The notes beneath the pieces were generated by a model. The model made no database searches. It was not told where the DNA came from and was given only the letters and a program-made list of their open reading frames with translations. This document shows positions 27,576 through 35,154 of a DNA stretch of 37,736 nucleotides, piece by piece; position 1 is the stretch's first letter; each line of letters starts with the position of its first letter. Source of the DNA: an uncultured Pelagibacteraceae bacterium (GTDB lineage Bacteria; Pseudomonadota; Alphaproteobacteria; Pelagibacterales; Pelagibacteraceae); assembly GCA_902554745.1 (NCBI GenBank), contig CACDQA010000005.1, forward strand, positions 1 through 37,736, in the 5' to 3' direction. A program made the translations under genes and the position numbers.

Positions 27576-29494
27576 TCCTCGTACTCTTGTTCTTGACTTT
27601 CATTTGATTTATTTTTGTAAACATTTGCTAATATGTCTGTTGATTTTGAATCATTAACATTCTCAGCTCTTTGAATTGATTTTGATCTACAGTAATAAAG
27701 GCTCTTTAAGCCTTTCTTCCAAGCATCAAAATGAATTTTGTGTAATTCTTTTTTGTGAACATCTGCTGGTAAAAATAGATTTACTGACTGAGCCTGTGAA
27801 ATAAATGGTGTTCTGTCACCACTTAATTCAATTATCCAATTTTGGTTCAGCTCAAATGCAGTTTTGAATACATCTTTTTCTAAATCAGTTAGGAAATCTA
27901 GATGGTTAACAGATCCTTGATTTGTAGTAATACTAGACCATGTCTCTTCATCATTTTTTCCATGAGATTGAAGGATTTCTTCTAAATATCTATTTCTTAC
28001 ATTGAAAGATCCTGAAAGAGTTTTGTGTGTGTAACTGTTTGCAGCAATTGGCTCTACTCCTGGTGATGCTCCACCACAAATAATTGAAATGGAAGCTGTT
28101 GGAGCTATTGCTGTCTTGTTAGAAAATCTTTCTTTATAACCATACTCTGCCGCATCTGGACATGCACCTCTTTCTTCGGCTAAATCTCTAGAAGCTTGAT
28201 TAACTTTTTCGTGAATATTTTTGAATATTTTTTTATTCCATGATTTTGCCATCACTGACTCAAGTGGAATTCTATGTTTTTGTAAAAACGAATGAAAACC
28301 CATCACACCTAATCCAACACTTCTTTCTCTTTCTGCTGAATATTTTGCATCTTTAAATTGATCTGGTGCTTTATTAATAAAATCAGATAAAACATTATCT
28401 AAAAATCTCATAACATCACTAATCATATCTGGATCATCTTTCCACTCATCATATTTTTCTAAATTTAACGAGGATAAACAGCATACTGCTGTTCTATCTC
28501 TTCCATCTTTATCAATTCCTGTTGGTAAAGTTATTTCACTACATAAATTAGAAGTTTTAACTGTTAGATTTGCTAACTTATGATGTTGAGGAATTTGTCT
28601 GTTAACAGTATCAATATAAATTATATATGGCTCACCTGTTTCAATTCTTGCGGTTAATAATCTTATCCATAAATTTCTTGCAGAAATAGTTTGTTGAACA
28701 CTACCATCAGCAGGGCTTTTTAAAGCCCATTGTTCATCTGTTTCTACAGCTCTCATAAACGCATCAGAAACTAAAACTCCGTGATGTAAATTTAATGCTT
28801 TTCTATTTGGATCACCACCAGTAGGTCTTCTCATTTCAATAAACTCTTCTATTTCGGGATGATCAATTGGAAGATAACATGCTGCAGAACCTCTTCTTAA
28901 TGATCCTTGACTGATAGCCATAGTTAAAGAGTCCATAACTTTTATAAAAGGAATTATTCCTGAAGTTTTTCCAACTCTTCCTATTTTTTCACCAATAGAT
29001 CTTAAGTTACCCCAGTAACTTCCAATTCCTCCACCCTTCGCTGCCAACCAAACATTCTCACTCCATAAATCAAGAATACCTCCTAAGCTATCAGATGCTT
29101 CATTTAAAAAACATGAAATTGGTAATCCTCTTTTTGTACCACCATTTGATAAAACTGGTGTTGCTGGCATAAACCAAAGATTACTTATGTAATTATAAAT
29201 TCTTTGAGCATGCAAATTATCATCTGCATATGTGCTTGCTACTCTTGCAAATAAATCTTGATAAGATTCGTTCAAACCCAAGTATCTGTCTTTTAAAGTT
29301 GCTTTACCAAAGTCTGTAAGATTTGCATCTTTCGAACGATCAATTTTAATTATAATGCCTTTGTCATTTTGAAATAATTCAGTTTCATTATTTAATGAGA
29401 AAAGATCAGGTTTATTTATTTTAGAAACTTCCTTAACTTCTGGGCTATATTCAGAGACAGCTTTTTTGAGGGCTTGTGAAAGAATCTTATTCAT
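27557..29494 (-). CDS. nrdA: Ribonucleoside-diphosphate reductase alpha subunit (class I)
   Basis: 'SNLCSEITLP', 'AVCCLSSLNLEKY', 'TAIAPTASISIICGGASPGVEP', C-terminal CLSC; 645 aa. Confidence 0.97.
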   Translation of the reverse strand: MNKILSQALKKAVSEYSPEVKEVSKINKPDLFSLNNETELFQNDKGIIIKIDRSKDANLTDFGKATLKDRYLGLNESYQDLFARVASTYADDNLHAQRIYNYISNLWFMPATPVLSNGGTKRGLPISCFLNEASDSLGGILDLWSENVWLAAKGGGIGSYWGNLRSIGEKIGRVGKTSGIIPFIKVMDSLTMAISQGSLRRGSAACYLPIDHPEIEEFIEMRRPTGGDPNRKALNLHHGVLVSDAFMRAVETDEQWALKSPADGSVQQTISARNLWIRLLTARIETGEPYIIYIDTVNRQIPQHHKLANLTVKTSNLCSEITLPTGIDKDGRDRTAVCCLSSLNLEKYDEWKDDPDMISDVMRFLDNVLSDFINKAPDQFKDAKYSAERERSVGLGVMGFHSFLQKHRIPLESVMAKSWNKKIFKNIHEKVNQASRDLAEERGACPDAAEYGYKERFSNKTAIAPTASISIICGGASPGVEPIAANSYTHKTLSGSFNVRNRYLEEILQSHGKNDEETWSSITTNQGSVNHLDFLTDLEKDVFKTAFELNQNWIIELSGDRTPFISQAQSVNLFLPADVHKKELHKIHFDAWKKGLKSLYYCRSKSIQRAENVNDSKSTDILANVYKNKSNESQEQEYEECLSCQ

Positions 29495-29526
29495 AAATTT
29501 TAATTATAATTTGTTATTAGTACGAA

Positions 29527-29542
29527 AACAACTATATGTTGT
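29527..29542 (-). promoter_or_regulatory. NrdR-box-like element 1 (overlaps candidate nrdA -10)
   Basis: Minus-strand ACAACATATAGTTGTT; perfect inverted repeat ACAAC-TATAT-GTTGT at 29528-29542; its ACTATAT core recurs exactly 31 bp away. Confidence 0.5.
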
Positions 29543-29558
29543 AGGCGTTTATCGTAAA
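29531..29558 (-). promoter_or_regulatory. Candidate nrdA promoter (TTTACG-N16-TATAGT)
   Basis: Minus-strand -35 TTTACG (29558-29553), 16-nt spacer, -10 TATAGT (29536-29531); predicted leader about 30 nt to the ATG at 29494. Confidence 0.4.
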
Positions 29559-29573
29559 TATACTATATAAACT
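29558..29573 (-). promoter_or_regulatory. NrdR-box-like element 2
   Basis: Minus-strand AGTTTATATAGTATAT; shares ACTATAT with element 1 at 31-bp spacing. Confidence 0.45.
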
Positions 29574-29584
29574 TTTGTACAATA

Positions 29585-29599
29585 GAACATTTATAGAAC
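29585..29599 (+). promoter_or_regulatory. LexA-box-like direct repeat GAAC-N7-GAAC
   Basis: GAACATTTATAGAAC in the nrdA/manB divergent intergenic region; matches the direct-repeat form described for alphaproteobacterial LexA. Confidence 0.5.
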
Positions 29600-29675
29600 G
29601 CGACAATATGATAATCAATAAAAAAATAAATTTTTTTGCACGAAATTAACATAATAAACAGTAAGTAAATAACCA

Positions 29676-31130
29676 ATGAGCCAAAATATAAAAATAGATC
29701 CCTATGGTTTTAGAGAATATGACGCCCGATGGTTGTATGAGAAAGATATAAATCAATCCGGAATAGAGAATCTTGGAAAAGGGCTTGGAACACAAATAAA
29801 AATACATACCAAAAAAGATAATCCAAGAATCATAGTAGGTCATGATTACCGTTCCTATAGTGAAGAAATAAAAACTGCTCTCAAAAAAGGATTAATGTCT
29901 ACAGGATGCAGCATAGAGGATATTGGTCTTTCATTGTCTCCCATGGTTTATTTTGCACAGTTCAATTTAGATGCAGATGCGGTCGCTATGGTTACAGCAA
30001 GTCATAATGAAAATGGTTGGACTGGTGTGAAAATGGGCATCAAAAAAGGACTAACTCATGCACCAGAGGAAATGAAAGAATTAAAAGAAATTACCTTAAA
30101 TGAAAAATTTACGAAAGGTGAAGGTAATGAGAAACAAATAAAAGATTTTGATAAAATTTATAAAGAAGATCTAATTAGTAAAAATAAAATTAAGAAAAAA
30201 ATAAAAGCTGTGGTGGCTTGTGGAAATGGAACAGCAAGTGTTTTTGCCCCAGATATTCTAAGAGGTATTGGGTGTGAAGTAATAGAATTAGATTGTAACC
30301 TAGATTGGAATTTTCCTAAATATAATCCAAATCCAGAAGATCTAGAAATGCTTCATGAAATAGCAAAAGTAGTTAAAGAAAACAATGCTGATATAGGTTT
30401 TGGATTTGATGGAGATGGAGATAGAGTTGGTGTTATTGACGATAAGGGTAATGAAATATTTTCAGATAAAATAGGTCTTCTGATAGCTAGAAATTTATCA
30501 CACAAACATAAAAATTCTAAATTTATAGTAGATGTAAAATCAACGGGTTTATTTTCAAAAGATAAAATATTAAATGAAAACAATTGTGAGACAATTTATT
30601 GGAAAACAGGTCATTCTCACATTAAAAGAAAAGTAAACACTGAAAAAGCTTTAGCTGGATTTGAAAAAAGTGGACATTTTTTCTTCAATCAGCCATTAGG
30701 TTTTGGATATGATGACGGTATCAATTCTGCAATTCAAGTATGTCACTTATTAGATAATGAAAATAAAAAAATAAATGATATTATTGCCGAATTACCTAAC
30801 ACATTTCAAACGCCAACAATGGCACCATTTTGCAAAGATGAAGAAAAGTATATTGTTGTTGAAGAGCTCGTTAAGCAAATTAAAAATTTGCAAGATAACA
30901 AAACTGAAATAGATGGCCAAGTTATTAATGATATTTTAACTGTTAATGGAGTTAGGTTTTCATTCGAAGATGGTTCCTGGGGGCTTATAAGAGCTTCTTC
31001 AAATAAACCTTCATTAGTAATAGTCACTGAAAGCCCAACATCAGATGAAAGAAAGAAAAAAATATTTGATTTTATTGATAGATTGCTTCAGGAAACTGGA
31101 AAAATTGGCGAATATGATCAAAAAATTTAA
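29676..31130 (+). CDS. Phosphomannomutase/phosphoglucomutase
   Basis: 'VTASHNENGWTGVKMGIK' phosphoserine loop, 'GFGFDGDGDRVGVID' metal loop, 'GFEKSGHFFF', C-terminal 'IRASSNKPSLVIVTES'. Confidence 0.93.
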   Translation: MSQNIKIDPYGFREYDARWLYEKDINQSGIENLGKGLGTQIKIHTKKDNPRIIVGHDYRSYSEEIKTALKKGLMSTGCSIEDIGLSLSPMVYFAQFNLDADAVAMVTASHNENGWTGVKMGIKKGLTHAPEEMKELKEITLNEKFTKGEGNEKQIKDFDKIYKEDLISKNKIKKKIKAVVACGNGTASVFAPDILRGIGCEVIELDCNLDWNFPKYNPNPEDLEMLHEIAKVVKENNADIGFGFDGDGDRVGVIDDKGNEIFSDKIGLLIARNLSHKHKNSKFIVDVKSTGLFSKDKILNENNCETIYWKTGHSHIKRKVNTEKALAGFEKSGHFFFNQPLGFGYDDGINSAIQVCHLLDNENKKINDIIAELPNTFQTPTMAPFCKDEEKYIVVEELVKQIKNLQDNKTEIDGQVINDILTVNGVRFSFEDGSWGLIRASSNKPSLVIVTESPTSDERKKKIFDFIDRLLQETGKIGEYDQKI

Positions 31131-31395
31131 TATTTTTTTAATTTTTTTTCTATTTTTAGACTCAAAAGCCCTAAGTTTTAGCCCTGAAATTGAACAACAA
31201 ATTTATATAGGCTGCTATGGAAGTTCAAAACAATATATAGGTCCTGAAAAAGCAAAATCCTATTGCATGTGTACATTAACAAAACTTAATGAGAAATTTA
31301 CAGATGATGAAATTAAAGAAATATTCAAGCAAAAACCTAAAGATATAATGGAATCTACAAAATTTGCTTCATTATATTGTGAAAAAAATCTTTGA
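31114..31395 (+). CDS. Small secreted/periplasmic protein with four cysteines in the mature region, unknown function
   Basis: Inner Met start MIKKFNIFLIFFLFLDSKALS looks like a signal peptide; mature part has IGCYG...SYCMC...LYCEK. The longer ORF start (31045) lies deep inside the upstream mutase gene and is less likely. Confidence 0.65.
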   Translation: MIKKFNIFLIFFLFLDSKALSFSPEIEQQIYIGCYGSSKQYIGPEKAKSYCMCTLTKLNEKFTDDEIKEIFKQKPKDIMESTKFASLYCEKNL

Positions 31396-31413
31396 TTTCA
31401 CTGGTCTAAAAAA

Positions 31414-32532
31414 TTAATTTTTATAATTATCATCATCAGCTTTAGTTCCTATATTAACCTCATCAGCTTTATTTTCTAAATTATCATCATTTTGATTGTT
31501 TTCTTGTTTTGGAATTTCATCACTATAAAACTTTCTAACTAACTCCTCTTCTCTTAACCTTTGCTCTTCATCAAATTTTTTCTCCCATTCTTTCATTCGC
31601 CTATTTTCCAATTCAATTCTCTCTTTTTGAGCTTCTTCAGCTAATCTGATTCTTTCGTTTTCTTCTTCAATTCTTTTTTGTCTTTCCTCCTCTAATTTCA
31701 GTTCTCTTTCTCTTTGACGTCTTTCATTTTCTTTATTTATTCTCTCTCGTTCTGCCTCTTTAAGTTCTTTTTCTTTAATTCTTAATTCCTCTTCCTTGGC
31801 TTTTTGCTCAGCCTCCTCTTTTAAAATCTGTCTTTGAATTTCCTGCTGTCTTTCAATTTCTAGATCTCTTAATCTTTCCTCCATTTCTTTAAGTCTTTCT
31901 TGCTCATATTTCAGCTTCCTAGCTGCCTCTCTTAATCTTTGCTCTTCCTCAAGTCTATTTTTTCTTTCAATTTCTTTTAATCTTATTTTTTCTTGTCTTT
32001 CTTTTTCTTTTTCATCTCTTCTCTTTTGAGCTTCAATTTCTTTATTTTTTAATTCTTCCTCTTTAATTTTAATATTTTCTTCTCTAATTCTTTGTCTCTC
32101 TAACATTTTTAGCCTTAAATCTTCTTCTTTAAGCTTTCTGGCTTCCTCTCTAAGTTTTCTACTTTCTTCGTCTTTAATTTTTTTCTGTTCTATTTTAATT
32201 CTTTGAGCTTCTACTTTGCGTCTTTTTTCTTCATTCTTTTTTTCTTGCTTTTCATTTTCTATGATTAATTTTTTTTGAAGAAGAAGTTTCTTTCTTTCTT
32301 CTTTTAATTCATCTTGTTTAGCTTTTTTTGCTAATTTTTTTTCTAAAACTAATTCTTTTTTCTTTTCTTTTTCTAATTGTTTTTGTAGTGCTAAATCTTT
32401 TTTAACTTTGTTTTTTTTTATATTTTTTAAAAACGAGGAAAAATTTTTTTTTGATTTATCGATTGGATCAAATAAATTTTTTTTAATTTTTTTATTAATG
32501 TCTTTTATTGAAACCATTTTTAAAAGTATCAA
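31414..32532 (-). CDS. Highly charged K/E/R-rich long-helix (coiled-coil or single-alpha-helix) protein
   Basis: 372 aa; roughly residues 45-325 are nearly continuous E/K/R/Q/L helix without Pro/Gly; acidic Asn-rich C-terminal tail. Start could also be the inner Met (MVSIKDINKK). Confidence 0.75.
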   Translation of the reverse strand: MILLKMVSIKDINKKIKKNLFDPIDKSKKNFSSFLKNIKKNKVKKDLALQKQLEKEKKKELVLEKKLAKKAKQDELKEERKKLLLQKKLIIENEKQEKKNEEKRRKVEAQRIKIEQKKIKDEESRKLREEARKLKEEDLRLKMLERQRIREENIKIKEEELKNKEIEAQKRRDEKEKERQEKIRLKEIERKNRLEEEQRLREAARKLKYEQERLKEMEERLRDLEIERQQEIQRQILKEEAEQKAKEEELRIKEKELKEAERERINKENERRQRERELKLEEERQKRIEEENERIRLAEEAQKERIELENRRMKEWEKKFDEEQRLREEELVRKFYSDEIPKQENNQNDDNLENKADEVNIGTKADDDNYKN

Positions 32533-32621
32533 TTACAACAATAACACTAAATATTATGTATGGCTAAATTGAGTTTTTTTTAAATCAAATTAATACAACC
32601 CTTAATTGTTAATTTTTAATT

Positions 32622-32727
32622 AGTTGATAAAGTTCATTTTCAACTAAGAAGTGTTAATTAAAATGAGCAGAATCACCTAAATTAATTTGTGAGGTGATGG
32701 AGGGAGACTGAAGTCACCTCTTTTTTT
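32622..32727 (+). ncRNA. Candidate small RNA or structured element ending in an intrinsic terminator
   Basis: AGTTGA/TCAACT hairpin (32622-32645), a TCACCT segment (32673-32678), and terminator GAGGTGA-N16-TCACCTC-TTTTTTT (32691-32727) with no plus-strand gene immediately upstream. Confidence 0.4.
32691..32727 (+). terminator. Intrinsic terminator
   Basis: GAGGTGA TGGAGGGAGACTGAAG TCACCTC followed by seven T on the plus strand. Confidence 0.65.
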
Positions 32728-32732
32728 GCTTG

Positions 32733-33518
32733 TTATAATTTTAAGTATTCGTAAAAAAATTTAATCGAAACCACTAATAGAAAAATTCCAAAAAACTTAC
32801 TAATTTTATTCTTATCAATACTATGAACTGTTTTAGCTCCTATCCTAGCCATGAAAGTTGTAATTGGTATAAATATTAAAAATGCTGGTATATTTATAAA
32901 ACCAATACTCATTGGAAGACTAGAATTTAAATAACTTCCTGAAAAAAGAAATCCTATTGCTCCAAATAAAGCAATTAAAAAACCTATAGCTGCCGCACTT
33001 CCTATTGCTTTATTTATTGAATAACCAAAAAACTTAAGAATAGGAACGTTCATTACAGCTCCTCCTATACCCATAGGAGCAGAAATAAACCCAACAAGAA
33101 AACCAAGAATTACTTTTAGATGTAATTTCATTTTGACAATTATGTTTTGTTCTTTTTCTTTTATTAAAAGTAAGTAAATTCCTAAAAATAAAATCATTAT
33201 AGAAAAAAATAAAACTAAGGATTTAGTTTTTAAAGAAGCTGCAAAAGCAGTACCAACAATAACTCCTAGTATTACAAACAGACCGTAATTCTTAACAATA
33301 TCAAAATCAACTGCTTTAAATTTATGATGTGTTAAAACTGAAACTGTAGATGTTGGTATTATAATTGCAAATGAAGTTCCAACAGCAAGGTGCATAACAT
33401 ATTGAGGATCAATTTCTAAAGAACCAAAAATAAAATATAAAAAGGGAACAGTTATTAACCCTCCACCAATACCAAATAATCCCGCAACAAAACCAACTGG
33501 TATTGCTGTTAAAGCCAT
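32733..33518 (-). CDS. TauE/SafE family permease (sulfite/organosulfonate exporter-like)
   Basis: 'GFVAGLFGIGGGLITVPFLY' and repeat 'GFISAPMGIGGAVMNVPILKFFG'; 8-ish TM. Confidence 0.88.
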   Translation of the reverse strand: MALTAIPVGFVAGLFGIGGGLITVPFLYFIFGSLEIDPQYVMHLAVGTSFAIIIPTSTVSVLTHHKFKAVDFDIVKNYGLFVILGVIVGTAFAASLKTKSLVLFFSIMILFLGIYLLLIKEKEQNIIVKMKLHLKVILGFLVGFISAPMGIGGAVMNVPILKFFGYSINKAIGSAAAIGFLIALFGAIGFLFSGSYLNSSLPMSIGFINIPAFLIFIPITTFMARIGAKTVHSIDKNKISKFFGIFLLVVSIKFFYEYLKL

Positions 33519-33558
33519 TAATAAAATAATATAACTATATTCGTTTGTTAATATTGAA

Positions 33559-34551
33559 TTAAGCAGACTGCCCTACTCTAGTATCTACATTATTGTATTT
33601 AATTTTATCCATAATGTGATCAATTTTTTTCACATCAGCATCTCTTACACACATGTTTTCACTTAAATATCTTTTCCAATAACTTGCACCTGTCTGACCA
33701 TGAAATAAGCCAAGAGTATGTCTCATGATTTGATTTAATCTTGTTCCCTTTTTTAATTCTTCTTTAACATAAGGAATGAGTTGTTCAATTACATCTTGTC
33801 TACTTGGAATATCGTCATTATTGAATATTTCTCTTTCAATATCTGCTAATAAGTAAGGGGTGTGATATGCGGCTCTTCCTATCATTACACCATCTGTTTT
33901 TTCTAAATGAGGTTTTATTTCATCTACTGAAGTTATTCCTCCATTGATAATAATCTCTTCATTTGGAAAATCTTTTTTTAAATTATAAACATATTCGTAT
34001 TTTAAAGGAGGAATATTTAAATTTTGCTTAGGTGTAAATTTACCTAACATTGCTTTTCTTGCATGAATGATAAAAGTTTTAACCCCTGTTGCTTTTAGAG
34101 TAGAAATGAAACTATGTAAATTTTCATAATCTTCTACATCATCGTAACCAATTCTTGTTTTTATAGTTACTGGTAGTTTTGTAACAGATTGCATTTTACT
34201 TAAACAATCTGCCACTAAATTTGGCTCTTTCATTAAACAAGCGCCAAATCTATTTTTTTCAACTTTTTTACTAGGGCAACCTAAGTTTAAATTGATTTCA
34301 TCATAACCAAAATCTTCACCTACTTTAGTGGCTACAGATAAAAGTTTTGGAGAAGAGCCTCCTAATTGAAGTGCTACAGGTTTCTCATTGATATTAAACT
34401 CCAATAACTTTTTTTTATCTCCTCTATTTATAGCTTCATCGACTACCATCTCAGTGTAAAGAAGAGTGTTTTTAGATATTAATCTTAGAAAAAATCGTTC
34501 ATGACGATCGGTGCAATCCATCATAGGAGCCACTGATACTTTCCTATTCAT
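33559..34551 (-). CDS. dusA: tRNA-dihydrouridine synthase A
   Basis: 'VAPMMDCTDRHERFFLR', 'INLNLGCPSKKVEKNRFGACLM', 'GVMIGRAAYHTPYLL'. Confidence 0.95.
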   Translation of the reverse strand: MNRKVSVAPMMDCTDRHERFFLRLISKNTLLYTEMVVDEAINRGDKKKLLEFNINEKPVALQLGGSSPKLLSVATKVGEDFGYDEINLNLGCPSKKVEKNRFGACLMKEPNLVADCLSKMQSVTKLPVTIKTRIGYDDVEDYENLHSFISTLKATGVKTFIIHARKAMLGKFTPKQNLNIPPLKYEYVYNLKKDFPNEEIIINGGITSVDEIKPHLEKTDGVMIGRAAYHTPYLLADIEREIFNNDDIPSRQDVIEQLIPYVKEELKKGTRLNQIMRHTLGLFHGQTGASYWKRYLSENMCVRDADVKKIDHIMDKIKYNNVDTRVGQSA

Positions 34552-34573
34552 GGTATAACTTTATATTATTTTT

Positions 34574-35110
34574 TTAAGAGTTTGAAGCTTCAGTGTCGTC
34601 TGAAGATACGTCTACTTCTTGATTTTCTGATTCTGATACTTCATCTAAAGAAACTTCTCCTTGCTCATTCATAGTTTCTTCCCCTACTGAATTATCAACT
34701 TCTGCTGTAGCTGTTTCAGATAGCTCAGCCAAATCTTCTTTTGTTACTTGAATTTTTTCAGGTGTTTTTCTTGCTCTTTTAGATGGTAAAATCGGCGTAC
34801 CACTTTTTGAAATTTCACCTTTGTAAAGATTTTCAAAATCATCACCTATTTCTTCATCATCCTCAGCACTATCATCAACTTGTTCAACATGTTTTCTAAG
34901 TTTGTAAACAGCACTATCGGTTAAATCTGAAACTTTAATTTTTTCTTCTGCAATTTCTCTTAATGAAATAACTGTATTTTTATCGTTATCTCTATCAATT
35001 GTTGGTTCTATTCCTGCATTTAATTGAGTAGCTCTTTCTTTAGCAACAAGTACTAATTCATAAGGGCTCTCTACTTTATCTATACAGTCTTCTACGGTAA
35101 CTCTAGCCAT
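34574..35110 (-). CDS. rpoZ: DNA-directed RNA polymerase omega subunit with acidic C-terminal extension
   Basis: N-terminal 'MARVTVEDCIDKVESPYELVLVAKERATQLNAG...DNDKNTVISLREIAEEKI' is omega; about 100 further acidic/disordered residues. Confidence 0.93.
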   Translation of the reverse strand: MARVTVEDCIDKVESPYELVLVAKERATQLNAGIEPTIDRDNDKNTVISLREIAEEKIKVSDLTDSAVYKLRKHVEQVDDSAEDDEEIGDDFENLYKGEISKSGTPILPSKRARKTPEKIQVTKEDLAELSETATAEVDNSVGEETMNEQGEVSLDEVSESENQEVDVSSDDTEASNS

Positions 35111-35154
35111 GCGGAGTATCTACACAGTGAGTCATTAAAAATCAAGGGCTATTT

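Noticed and set aside
29646-29843. 65-aa minus-strand ORF overlapping the nrdA/manB intergenic region
   Set aside because: Mostly antisense to the phosphomutase start; no plausible RBS or family.
30353-31027. Two minus-strand ORFs (30353-30583, 30806-31027)
   Set aside because: Antisense to the phosphomutase gene.
31540-32460. Long pyrimidine-rich plus-strand tract, considered as a repeat array or triplex-forming element
   Set aside because: Explained by the AAA/GAA/AGA codons of the charged-helix protein on the minus strand; no fixed repeat unit.
32533-32732. Known RNA families (4.5S SRP RNA, tmRNA) for the intergenic element
   Set aside because: I could not find the diagnostic SRP loop (GGAAGGAAGCAGCC-type) or a tmRNA tag/tRNA-like end; left as an unassigned candidate RNA.
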